A DNA stretch of 64,000 nt from Tangfeifania diversioriginum. Lineage in GTDB: Bacteria; Bacteroidota; Bacteroidia; Bacteroidales; Prolixibacteraceae. Both the position numbers and the translations under genes were made by a program. Positions 8,366 through 17,097 of the stretch are shown here, piece by piece. The notes beneath the pieces are model-generated. The model ran no database searches. It had not been told where the DNA came from and worked only from the letters and a program-made list of their open reading frames with translations. Every line of letters starts with the position of its first letter. Position 1 is the first letter of the stretch. The stretch is taken from positions 1-64,000 of the forward strand of contig NZ_FQZE01000011.1 in the NCBI RefSeq assembly GCF_900141875.1. Reading direction: 5' to 3'.

Positions 8366-10255
8366 TTACTGCTTTTTTTTATCCAGTATTTCTTCAATTT
8401 GGTCCATCACGCCGTTCATTGCTTCAATTGCCTTGTCGAATGGTTCAGAAGAAGTCATGTCAACGCCTGCCTTTTTTAGTAGATCAATGGAATAATCGGA
8501 ACCACCTGCCGAAAGGAATTCGATGTATTTTTTAAGTGCTTCCTGGTCACCGCTCAAAACTTTTTCGGCCAGCGAAATGGACGCTGTAAAAGAGGTGCTG
8601 TACTGGTACACGTAAAAATTGTAGTAGAAATGCGGAATAAAAGCCCATTCCATATCAATGTAGTCATCAATAAAGCACACATCTTTTTCGTGCCCGTAGT
8701 AACGCTTCACAATGTTGTCGTAAATGGATGAAAACGATTGGCCGGTCAGCGGTTTTCCGGCTTCTGCCTCCTCGTGGATTTTCAATTCAAACTCAGCAAA
8801 TTGCGTTTGCCTGAAAAGCGTTCCTTTAAAACCATCGAGCCAGTTCATAAGCAATGAGAGCTTCACGTTGTCGTCTTCAATTTTGTTGAGCATGTAATTA
8901 AACAGCAGCACTTCATTAAAAGTGGAGGCCACTTCAGCAACAAAAATGGAGTAATCGGCCAGCGGGTAAGGCTGTGTTTTATTTGAAAAGTAGCTTTGCA
9001 TGGTGTGCCCCAACTCGTGGGCAAGCGTGCTCACGTCGCTGTATAAATCGTTGTAATTTAGCAGAATGTAGGGATGCCCGTCGTAATCGGAGCCATTGGA
9101 GTAAGCGCCCGAGGATTTTCCCTCAGACGGATAGACATCAATCCAGCGCTCATTAAATGCTTTTTCAACTGTTGAAACATACTCTTCACCCAGTGGTTCC
9201 AGCGCTTCCAGAATGATTTGTTTTGCCTCGTCATATTCGTATTTCAAATCGAGATCCTTTACAGCGGGAGCGTACAAATCGTAGTATCGCAACGTGTCCA
9301 CCTCCATCATTCGCTTTTTAATGTTCAGGTAGCGATGAAATGCCGGGAGGTTTTTATTCACATTGTCAATTAATGAATGATAGACCTCAACCGGGATATT
9401 GTTGGGATAAAGCGAAGCTTCGAGCGACGATTCGTAGCTGCGTGCCCGCGCATTAAAAATGTGGGTTTTTACATTTCCGTAGAGCATTTCTCCGTAGGTG
9501 CCACTGAAATCACCGAAATTGTTCCAGTACGTTTCAAATACTTTCCGGCGGTCGTTGCGGTTGGGATGCGCCCTGTAACGACTGTAGGCTGCTGTTCCAA
9601 TCTGTATTTCTTCGCCGTTCGATAGCGTAACAGAAGGCCGGGGCATTTCGGCATTCGAAAAAGTGTTAAAAACCGCATTGGGCACACCCGTTACCAAGCC
9701 AGACAGAGCCATGATGCGCTCTTCGGGTTCACTGAGCGTGTGTTTTTTGGTGCGGAACATATTTTCCAGGCCCATCCGGTAAATTTCAAGTTGAGGTTCT
9801 TCCTCAATAAAACCTTCTATTTTTTCCTGGCTGGCCGATAAAATTTCGGGTTGAAAGAATGCGGAGCGTGCACCAAATTCAGAAAAAATCTGCTGCACTT
9901 CCTGTTTCATGCCGTTGTATTTCATTTGGCGCGTGTCAATATCCGATTTCATCGACACGTAGGTGTATATTTTGCTGGCCTGCTTGCTCAGTTCTGTATT
10001 GAACTGCAGGGCCTTCAGTAAATTTTCAGGCGATTCGGTCAGGGTTCCTTTGTACTGGTCAATTTCATTTATTTTCTGCTTGAAACTTTCAAGGGCTTCG
10101 CGCCATGCAGCATCCGATTCATACATGTCGGAAAAGTTCCATTTGTATTTTTCGGCTATTTCTTCACGTGGTTGCTGGGCAAATCCGGTTGAGCTGGTTA
10201 AAATTGTCAGGATGATTACCAGGAGGGTTTTGGCAGAAAGTTTGAAATGTTTCAT
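8366..10255 (-). CDS. pepF: Oligoendopeptidase F (M3B), exported form
   Basis: A 629-residue zinc metallopeptidase that cuts oligopeptides. The HELGH zinc site is at about 413-417 and the third ligand Glu lies in FVAEVASTFNE near 441. Most PepF enzymes are cytosolic and about 600 residues long. This one adds a clear signal peptide of about 26 residues ending TSSTGFAQQ, which predicts a periplasmic location. That fits peptide feeding together with the S46 dipeptidyl-peptidase and the M14 carboxypeptidase elsewhere in this window. It is a single gene convergent with the TonB-domain gene. Confidence 0.92.
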   Translation of the reverse strand: MKHFKLSAKTLLVIILTILTSSTGFAQQPREEIAEKYKWNFSDMYESDAAWREALESFKQKINEIDQYKGTLTESPENLLKALQFNTELSKQASKIYTYVSMKSDIDTRQMKYNGMKQEVQQIFSEFGARSAFFQPEILSASQEKIEGFIEEEPQLEIYRMGLENMFRTKKHTLSEPEERIMALSGLVTGVPNAVFNTFSNAEMPRPSVTLSNGEEIQIGTAAYSRYRAHPNRNDRRKVFETYWNNFGDFSGTYGEMLYGNVKTHIFNARARSYESSLEASLYPNNIPVEVYHSLIDNVNKNLPAFHRYLNIKKRMMEVDTLRYYDLYAPAVKDLDLKYEYDEAKQIILEALEPLGEEYVSTVEKAFNERWIDVYPSEGKSSGAYSNGSDYDGHPYILLNYNDLYSDVSTLAHELGHTMQSYFSNKTQPYPLADYSIFVAEVASTFNEVLLFNYMLNKIEDDNVKLSLLMNWLDGFKGTLFRQTQFAEFELKIHEEAEAGKPLTGQSFSSIYDNIVKRYYGHEKDVCFIDDYIDMEWAFIPHFYYNFYVYQYSTSFTASISLAEKVLSGDQEALKKYIEFLSAGGSDYSIDLLKKAGVDMTSSEPFDKAIEAMNGVMDQIEEILDKKKQ

Positions 10256-10366
10256 GTTCGAAATATTTAATATGTTTTATTTCTGAAAATATTTTTCTGA
10301 AAGAAAGCTGCAATTTAAAGTGAAATGGGATTTTATTCTATGACAAAATCCATTTTTTTGCGTATT

Positions 10367-10828
10367 TCATGAAGTTTGATAACCAGTGTCTTCCAACAAA
10401 CCAGGCTGCATGGAAGCTTCCACGGCCAGCTGGTCGCAGCGTTCGTTGAGCGGATTGTTGGCATGGCCTTTCACCCACACAAATTTCACGTGGTGTTTTT
10501 TGTAGATTTCCAGAAAACGCATCCAGAGGTCGGGATTTTTTTTGCCTTTGAACCGTTTTTTCACCCAGTTGAATACCCATCCTTTTTCCACAGCGTCGGC
10601 CACGTATTTAGAGTCGGTGTAAATAGTGACTTCACTACCGGGAATTTTGAGTGTTTCGAGTGCTACGATCACGGCCAGCAGTTCCATGCGGTTGTTGGTG
10701 GTGTTGCGGTATCCCTGCGAAAGTTCCTTGCGGTACTGCCCCGAAATCAGCACAATTCCGTAACCTCCCGGGCCGGGATTCCCGCGGGCAGCGCCGTCAG
10801 TGTATATCGTTATTTTAGGTTTTGCCAT
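10367..10828 (-). CDS. rnhA: Ribonuclease HI
   Basis: About 153 residues. It degrades RNA in RNA-DNA hybrids. The catalytic acidic residues lie in YTDGAARGNPG (Asp), TNNRMELLAV (Glu), YTDSKYV (Asp) and NERCDQLA (Asp). The handle region WVKKRFKGKKNPDLW is present. The ATG at 10828 is preferred over a GTG two codons earlier. The window therefore encodes both RNase H types, which is usual. Confidence 0.95.
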   Translation of the reverse strand: MAKPKITIYTDGAARGNPGPGGYGIVLISGQYRKELSQGYRNTTNNRMELLAVIVALETLKIPGSEVTIYTDSKYVADAVEKGWVFNWVKKRFKGKKNPDLWMRFLEIYKKHHVKFVWVKGHANNPLNERCDQLAVEASMQPGLLEDTGYQTS

Positions 10829-10960
10829 TTTCACTTAACAAAAGTTGGTACAAAAGAGGATGTAATTTTTTTAAAATCCAATAAAAAGAGTCAATTCACA
10901 ACATAATTTTTTAGAAATTTTAAGTCTATCTTTACGCGAATATCAAAAAAACCATCTTCA

Positions 10961-11866
10961 ATGTTTAAAACCCGATTATTGACCGTAACCCTGCTTTTGG
11001 GGCTGGGATTTTTTCTGTCTTCTTCTGCCCAGGACAGGATTATCACTATTTCAAACGATACTATTGATTGCAAAATCAACCGGGTATCCGCTCAATACAT
11101 CCATTTCACGCAGTTCACCAGAGAAGTGAAAACCAAATCGAGCATCAGCCGAAGAGATGTTAAATCATGGCAGGTTAGTGATGCGGAGAAATCCGAAAAC
11201 AGTTTTACAAGCAACGTTTTTCAAACCGAAAGATGGCGGTTTTCAATAACTGGTGGCGGAGGTTACCGCATTGCCAGCACAAAAGAATCGCGAAGAAATC
11301 TGGAAAACCAGGGAATTCCCTCTTCGGAAATTGATTCCTATTTCAAACAGCTAAAAACAGGAGTTAAAACTGCCGGACAGATACACTACATGTTTTGGGA
11401 AAACTGCGGACTGGGAGTCGATTACCAGTTTCACCATTCTTCAGGAAGCCTTCACGGGGCGGTTGATTCGGGAGATACATACACTTTTATTTACGGCAAA
11501 TTCACCGATAACATTTACACCAATTACGTGGGTTTATCGCTTTATATGCAGCACCGGATAAACCCTAAATTTAAGTTTTACGGACAGGTTTCCAGCGGCC
11601 TTACTCTTTTCAGGGAAGAATCGGTAATTATTTACACTCCTTTGCTGATTACCGGGAAGGCGTATGGCGGGAACTCGGAATTTGGTCTGGAGTATTTTAT
11701 CGGGAAAAAAATTTCAGTGGCTCTGTGCGCGGGATTTTTTCAGTCAACCATCTCGAAAATAAAAGTCAACAATGGCGATAATATTCAGGATATTAAACTG
11801 GAAAAAGAACAAATGGAAGGTTTGTCGAGAGTTGATCTTGGAGCAGGACTGAGATTTTATTTGTAA
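10961..11866 (+). CDS. Secreted protein of unknown function, probable outer-membrane beta-barrel
   Basis: 301 residues. A signal peptide ends near SSSAQD. A short segment that may be a stalk (residues 25-75) is followed by alternating aromatic/hydrophobic strands typical of a small outer-membrane barrel (for example RWRFSITGGGGYRI, AGQIHYMFWENCGLGVDYQF, SKFGLEYF-like repeats), and it ends in ...GAGLRFYL with a terminal hydrophobic residue. I do not recognise a named family. It lies 23 bp before the BACON-like lipoprotein on the same strand, so the two probably form one transcript. Confidence 0.6.
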   Translation: MFKTRLLTVTLLLGLGFFLSSSAQDRIITISNDTIDCKINRVSAQYIHFTQFTREVKTKSSISRRDVKSWQVSDAEKSENSFTSNVFQTERWRFSITGGGGYRIASTKESRRNLENQGIPSSEIDSYFKQLKTGVKTAGQIHYMFWENCGLGVDYQFHHSSGSLHGAVDSGDTYTFIYGKFTDNIYTNYVGLSLYMQHRINPKFKFYGQVSSGLTLFREESVIIYTPLLITGKAYGGNSEFGLEYFIGKKISVALCAGFFQSTISKIKVNNGDNIQDIKLEKEQMEGLSRVDLGAGLRFYL

Positions 11867-11889
11867 TCAATTACCTTGAAACGAAGAAC

Positions 11890-13581
11890 ATGAAAACAAT
11901 TCACAGAAAAAATAAATTTCATTCAAAATTTGGTTTTGGCTTGCTCATTTTGATTGGATTGCTGGCCTCATGCAGTAACGATTTTCTGGATACAAAATAT
12001 CCAACAGATTATGTGGCGGGTGATTCCATTTTTGTGATGAGCGATGTCCAGAGCTTTGAGCAGGAAATCAATATGCGAAATACAGAAGCGGCTTCCTGGA
12101 AACTTTTTCAGTTTCCGCGGTGGCTGGAAGTCAGCCCGAAGGAAGGCACTGTAAATCCGGGCTCCGGGGTGAATTTTCAATTCAGCGTAAACAAAAACGA
12201 AATGTATTTTGACCTTGGCATTTTTGCCCTTCCGCTGGTTTTTGAGGTGGAAGATGTTGGACTGGTGCAGCACACAATTGTGGTTTGGAATGTGGGTGAA
12301 CCGGATATCAGCAACACGCCGCCGGTGATTGAAGTGGACTACACGTTCCAGGGCATGTACCAGATTAATAACAGCGGTTACGGAATTCTTTTGTGGGAAG
12401 TGGTGAACAAACCCGATTGGCTGACGCTGGAAACCACCGAAGGAATGCTTAACGCACATGAATACGGAATCTGGCAATATACTATTGATTCCGAAGACCT
12501 TGAACCGGGTGAATATTCCGGGAAGGTGGAAATCCGGCACAATGCAGCTTCTTCATCCTATTTCATTGAATTTAAATTTACCATAGAAGAATCAGCCTAT
12601 TACGGCAATTATTTGTCGGGTGAATTTATTGACGCCAGGTACATCAAAAACATGAATCAGGTAGTGGTGTTAACTAAAAATCCCAACAACCTGCTCTTTT
12701 TCAGCGCCGATTCGCAGGATGCCGATACGCTGAATCTCGATCGAATTCCGCAATGTTTTGATATATCGGAAGACGAAAGCACCTTCGCTGTTGGATTTTC
12801 GAATGCTGAAATTTCAACCTATTCCGCTAATTCCGGGGCGTTGCTCCAAACTTATCCGGCAGGAAATATTCCGGCAAATATTGCTTTTGCCTCAGAAAAC
12901 CGCTTGTTTTTTCTGGAAAATTCAGAATTTGGTTATTACCTGACCGGCCTCGATTTGGAATCAGGAAACCGAAACAAGGCGAAAAATTACACCGGAGGTA
13001 TTTCTATTCTTAAAAAAGTTCCGGGGAAAAATTTACTTCTTGCTTCCCGGCCGGGCTGGAGCCCAGATGGATTGTTTGTTTTCGATATTTCCCATGAATT
13101 GGTTCCCGATTCGCTAAACGAATATTGGATGTCGCTTAACGGGTTTTGGCTGGCTGAAGACGGAGAGCGGATATTTGCCGGTACGCGCCGTATTTATCAG
13201 ATCCCTGAATATGTGCCCGGGCAATTGTGGAGCATGGAAACTCCGCCGGTACTTGGTGAATTTGATTTTTCCAGTGACTTGACAATCTATTCTATGGCAC
13301 ACCAAAATTCTCCGGGGAAAATTTTTATTGCATGTGATGTGCCCTGGAACCGAAGCACTTCCTACATTAAGATAATTGATCACAATACGCTTGTGGAACA
13401 AAAAACGCTGGAACTTAGTCCAAACCCGCCATTTGGTTATCCTCCAGGAAATACGTGGTGGTCGGAAACAGTGAAAATTTTTCCATCGGTTTCGGGCAGT
13501 GAAATCTGGGTGATTCAGGAACAACCTCCGGCAGATCACAACGACCCGAATATGTGGTCAATTCAGCGGTTACCATTGTAG
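11890..13581 (+). CDS. Surface lipoprotein with BACON-like domains and a beta-propeller-like C-terminus
   Basis: 563 residues. The SPII signal has Cys28 (LLASCSND). Two repeats of about 90-100 residues follow. Each has a FPRWLEVSPKEGTVNPG- or KPDWLTLETTEGMLNAHEY-like block, the hallmark I associate with BACON-type carbohydrate/mucin-binding domains. From about residue 240 the chain shows repeated blades (for example CFDISEDESTFAVGFSNAEI, LWSMETPPVLGEF) as in a beta-propeller. Probably it is a surface-exposed binding lipoprotein partnered with the upstream barrel. The ligand is unknown. Confidence 0.6.
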   Translation: MKTIHRKNKFHSKFGFGLLILIGLLASCSNDFLDTKYPTDYVAGDSIFVMSDVQSFEQEINMRNTEAASWKLFQFPRWLEVSPKEGTVNPGSGVNFQFSVNKNEMYFDLGIFALPLVFEVEDVGLVQHTIVVWNVGEPDISNTPPVIEVDYTFQGMYQINNSGYGILLWEVVNKPDWLTLETTEGMLNAHEYGIWQYTIDSEDLEPGEYSGKVEIRHNAASSSYFIEFKFTIEESAYYGNYLSGEFIDARYIKNMNQVVVLTKNPNNLLFFSADSQDADTLNLDRIPQCFDISEDESTFAVGFSNAEISTYSANSGALLQTYPAGNIPANIAFASENRLFFLENSEFGYYLTGLDLESGNRNKAKNYTGGISILKKVPGKNLLLASRPGWSPDGLFVFDISHELVPDSLNEYWMSLNGFWLAEDGERIFAGTRRIYQIPEYVPGQLWSMETPPVLGEFDFSSDLTIYSMAHQNSPGKIFIACDVPWNRSTSYIKIIDHNTLVEQKTLELSPNPPFGYPPGNTWWSETVKIFPSVSGSEIWVIQEQPPADHNDPNMWSIQRLPL

Positions 13582-13592
13582 CAGGTAATAAA

Positions 13593-13630
13593 AAAACAGG
13601 CTTTACTTAATTCGAAGTGAAGCCTGTTTT
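13593..13630. terminator. Bidirectional intrinsic terminator
   Basis: An 11-bp stem (aaaacaggctt with aagcctgtttt) extended by a short inner stem, flanked by A-run and T-run. It lies between the convergent stops of the BACON-like lipoprotein and the S46 peptidase and can serve both. Confidence 0.85.
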
Positions 13631-13650
13631 CTTTGAAAGAAATAAGTTCT

Positions 13651-15795
13651 TTATTCCACAATCAACATTTCGTCAATTAAGTGTGTGGCGCCGGCATATT
13701 TGTCGATTACCCACAGCACAAACCGGATGTCCACGTTAATGCAGCGTTGCAGTTCGGGTTCGAAGGCAATGTCGCCGCTCATGGCTTCCCAGTTGCCGTC
13801 GAATGCAATCCCGATGAGTTCGCCTTTTCCGTTAATAACGGGGCTTCCGGAGTTGCCGCCGGTAATGTCGTTGTTGGTAATGAAGCAGGCAACGAGTTCA
13901 CCTTCTTCGTTTGCATAGCGGCCAAAATTTTCGGCCTGCAGTAAATTTTTCATTCTTTCCGGCACGTGAAATTCGTTGTCGCCCGGAATTTCTTTTTCCA
14001 GGTATCCGTCGGTAGTCGTGTAGTGTTTGTAAATCACACCATCGCGCGGTTCATAATCGAGTACCTGCCCGTAGGTAAGGCGCATGGTTGAATTGGCATC
14101 GGGGTAGAAACTTTTGTCTTCCTGCATTTCCATTAAACCGGCCACAAACAGGCGGCGGCCTTTGGCAAGCTGGTCATCTTTTTGGCTGGCCAGTTCCCCA
14201 ATCTCACGGAATTTATCGAAAATATCGCGCGAAGCCTGAAAAACCCAGTCTTTTTTCAGATCCTTGAAACGTGGGGCTTTCAGAAATTCTGTCAGTTCTT
14301 CCTGATCATCGAACATCGACTTTCTGAACATTTTTTCGGTGTATTTTTCAAATCCTTTTTTCCGCGCATCTTCAAAAAAGTCAGGATGGTATTTCACCGG
14401 ATTGTTTTCAGCATAAAGCTCCATTAACGCCGCAGCAACTTTCATGTCGGTTTCAGCATGGTAGTCTTTATAGAAATTGTCGAGGCTTTCTGCAATTCTG
14501 TCGGCAATCATTTGTTCCCGTTCAGGGCCATGGTCACCTTCTTCGAGCATACGGTACAAAGGGAGCGTGCGATAGGCAAACATAAAAATTTCCGGTCCGC
14601 GGATCAAAGATTCGGCCATATATTCCCGCGCTTTATTGTCAGCATTGTCAGCGTAGGTGTCGGCAATGTACTTCAGTGCTTCACCGTATTTTTCACGGCG
14701 TTCGCTGTTGGCATTAACCCAGCTTGTAAATTCATCTTCCAGTTCTTTTTTCTTGGCAATAACTTCCAGGTTTTTCAGCCCCCTGTTTTGGCCGATGCTG
14801 TATTTGTAGTAGTTGGAGCTGCCTGCATATTTTGAGGCATACTGAATACGTGCTTTCTGACTGGTATTCATATAATCGTCGAGAATATCGAGTTTCTTTT
14901 CGCGAACTTCAACGCGTACCGGGTTGGTTACCTGCATGGTGTAATCTACTCCATACGAAGTTTTGTACCGGTTGGTGCTGCCGGGATAGCCCATAACCAT
15001 GGCAAAATCGCCTTCTTCAATGCCTTTTAAAGAAATGGGCAAAAAGTGTTTGGGATGGTATGGGACATTTTCTTCTGAGAAATCGGCAGGTTTTCCATCG
15101 GGGCCGGCATAAACGCGGAACATGGCAAAGTCGCTGGTATGGCGGGGCCACATCCAGTTATCGGTGTCGCCGCCAAATTTACCCAGTGCCTGTGGTGGTG
15201 CCCCCACCAGGCGGATGTCGCGGAACGTTTCCACAACAAACAGGTAATATTCGTTGGAATTGAAAAAGCTGCGTACATACGTTTCGTAATGAGTATCGCC
15301 TTTGGCTTCATTTTCCAGTTTGCTTGTAACCGAGCGTATTTCATTTCTTCTTTCTTCTTCGCTCATGGTATCGGTTACGTCGGCCAGCACTTTGTCGGTT
15401 ACGTCTTCAATGCGAACCAGAAAAGAAACTGTTTTTCCCGGGTTGGGCAGTTCTGCATCGCGTGTCATGGCCCAAAAACCATCCTGCAAATAATCGTTTT
15501 CAACACTTGAGTGTGCCTGGATTTCTCCAAAGCCACAATGGTGGTTGGTGAGCAGCAAACCGTCTTCTGAAACAAGTTCCGCGGTGCAAGAACCCCGGTC
15601 GAGGGCAACCACTGCATCTTTGAGGCTTGAATTGTTTATGCTGTAGATGTCGTCGGCACTCAATTGGAGGCCCATCTCCTGCATTTCATTAATATTCAGT
15701 TTGTGAATTAACGAGGGAAGCCACATCCCTTCATCTGCAACTGCTTTGCCCGCAAACAGTGTTGCAAGGAGCAGTAAAAAACTCAATTTTCTCAT
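13651..15795 (-). CDS. S46 family dipeptidyl-peptidase (DPP7/DPP11-like)
   Basis: A 714-residue exported serine peptidase that removes dipeptides from the N-terminus of peptides in the periplasm. The signal peptide is about 20 residues (...GKAVADEG). The catalytic His is in LLTNHHCG (about 86), the Asp in HTSDFAMFR (about 223) and the Ser in GGNSGSP (about 649). Eighteen residues after the Ser is Gly667 in FDGNWEAM. From memory, Porphyromonas DPP11 has Arg673 at this position for acidic P1 residues and DPP7 has Gly, so a DPP7-like hydrophobic P1 preference is predicted. It has its own -7 box upstream. Confidence 0.93.
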   Translation of the reverse strand: MRKLSFLLLLATLFAGKAVADEGMWLPSLIHKLNINEMQEMGLQLSADDIYSINNSSLKDAVVALDRGSCTAELVSEDGLLLTNHHCGFGEIQAHSSVENDYLQDGFWAMTRDAELPNPGKTVSFLVRIEDVTDKVLADVTDTMSEEERRNEIRSVTSKLENEAKGDTHYETYVRSFFNSNEYYLFVVETFRDIRLVGAPPQALGKFGGDTDNWMWPRHTSDFAMFRVYAGPDGKPADFSEENVPYHPKHFLPISLKGIEEGDFAMVMGYPGSTNRYKTSYGVDYTMQVTNPVRVEVREKKLDILDDYMNTSQKARIQYASKYAGSSNYYKYSIGQNRGLKNLEVIAKKKELEDEFTSWVNANSERREKYGEALKYIADTYADNADNKAREYMAESLIRGPEIFMFAYRTLPLYRMLEEGDHGPEREQMIADRIAESLDNFYKDYHAETDMKVAAALMELYAENNPVKYHPDFFEDARKKGFEKYTEKMFRKSMFDDQEELTEFLKAPRFKDLKKDWVFQASRDIFDKFREIGELASQKDDQLAKGRRLFVAGLMEMQEDKSFYPDANSTMRLTYGQVLDYEPRDGVIYKHYTTTDGYLEKEIPGDNEFHVPERMKNLLQAENFGRYANEEGELVACFITNNDITGGNSGSPVINGKGELIGIAFDGNWEAMSGDIAFEPELQRCINVDIRFVLWVIDKYAGATHLIDEMLIVE

Positions 15796-15829
15796 CTTTT
15801 TTTATTCTTCATTTAAAATATTGGAACCG

Positions 15830-15837
15830 CAAATATA
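15830..15837 (-). promoter_or_regulatory. Putative -7 box for the S46 peptidase
   Basis: The minus strand reads TATATTTG, an exact match to the Bacteroidota TAnnTTTG -7 consensus, 35 bp before the start codon. No good -33 TTTG is visible at the usual spacing. Confidence 0.5.
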
Positions 15838-15986
15838 ATATTTCAAATTTCATTAGCTGGTGACATTTGTCTTTTCCTGGGCGAATGTGTTAAGGGAAGC
15901 TGGTTCAAACGGACAAAATGCCGAAAGAAATTAAATTACCGGTTTTTGATTTCAACTAAAAATGAATTACTTTCAGTACGTTAAAA

Positions 15987-17000
15987 ATGAATACAACTAT
16001 GCAAAAAATTATACGCACATTAATGTGGATTTTGTTTGTTTTTGCGCTCTTCATTTTGCTGGCCTATTTGTTGCCGCGTAACGTTGAAATTGAGCGGAAT
16101 ACAACCATAAACTCTTCCCCCAAAATTGTTTTCAGCCAGGTAAACGATTTGCACAGCTGGGAGAAATGGTCGAAATGGCACATTGATGATCCTGATCTCA
16201 AACTGAGGTTTATAAATAACGGTGTTGGCGACAGCGCAGGAGTTGTTTGGGAAAGTGAACAATTTGAAAATAAGAGAGGCCGGTTAACGATTGTTGAGTC
16301 GGATCCTTACAGTTTGATTCATTTTAAAATTGAATTCCCTGACAAGCGACCTTCAGAAATGGAATTTTCCCTTCAACAGAAAGGCGAAGAAACTGTGCTG
16401 ACCTGGTTGCTGGTTTGCGACGTGGGTTACAATCCGTTTGCACGTTGGGCGGGTTTGCTGAAGAATAAAATTGTGGGGCCCGATTTACAGGAAAGCCTTG
16501 ATTATCTGAAAACTGTATGTGAAGTGCTGGATGATGAAAACGCGCTGATTGTTGAGCTGACAAGTGTGGAACCGTTTTACTATGCCGGAATCCGCGAAAA
16601 AGTAAGTGCTGAAATTGTGAGTGAAAAAATGGGGGAAATGTTTGATGAGGTGACCGGGTTCATTGAAAATTCAGCGGCTGAAACTGCCGGAATGCCGTTT
16701 GCCATTTATCATGAAATTGCCGACGGGACCATTGATTTGGAATGCGGATTCCCGGTTTCAGGAGAAATCACACCCCGGGAACCCTTTCAAACAGGGAAAT
16801 TCCCGGCAAATACATGCGCAACGCTGAGCTATTTTGGCGACTACCAGCAACTGGAGATTGCACATACCACCATTCAAAACTGGATTGAAACCCGGAAATT
16901 TAAACTTGCAGGTCCACCAATTGAAATGTATGCCACCAACCCGGCCAATGAAGCAGACCCCGACAAATGGCACACGAAAATCTGCTATCCGGTGAGGTAA
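15987..17000 (+). CDS. Membrane-anchored SRPBCC and GyrI-like fusion protein
   Basis: 337 residues. One transmembrane helix (about 10-28) is followed by an SRPBCC/START-like domain (about 30-165, beginning NVEIERNTTINSSPKIVF and including NDLHSWEKWSKWH). The C-terminal part (about 180-337) is a GyrI-like effector-binding domain (SVEPFYYAGIREKV, GEYQQLE-like block, then EMYATNPANEADPDKW). Both domains bind small hydrophobic or drug-like ligands. There is no DNA-binding domain. The location should be the periplasmic face of the inner membrane or outside the cell. Function is unknown. A second ATG four codons in (15999) is an alternative start. Confidence 0.75.
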   Translation: MNTTMQKIIRTLMWILFVFALFILLAYLLPRNVEIERNTTINSSPKIVFSQVNDLHSWEKWSKWHIDDPDLKLRFINNGVGDSAGVVWESEQFENKRGRLTIVESDPYSLIHFKIEFPDKRPSEMEFSLQQKGEETVLTWLLVCDVGYNPFARWAGLLKNKIVGPDLQESLDYLKTVCEVLDDENALIVELTSVEPFYYAGIREKVSAEIVSEKMGEMFDEVTGFIENSAAETAGMPFAIYHEIADGTIDLECGFPVSGEITPREPFQTGKFPANTCATLSYFGDYQQLEIAHTTIQNWIETRKFKLAGPPIEMYATNPANEADPDKWHTKICYPVR

Positions 17001-17064
17001 CCCCTGCGTTTATTGGTCAGTGGTTAAAAAAACCTAAACCCTGCTGTGGTTTATCATTTCTTAC

Positions 17065-17072
17065 TAAATTTG
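17065..17072 (+). promoter_or_regulatory. Putative -7 box for the M23-dxr-rseP run
   Basis: TAAATTTG, an exact TAnnTTTG match. Transcription would start near 17079. This makes the TTG at 17077 an unlikely start codon for the following peptidase gene. Confidence 0.5.
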
Positions 17073-17097
17073 TAGCTTGCAAAAATGGCAGGGGAAA

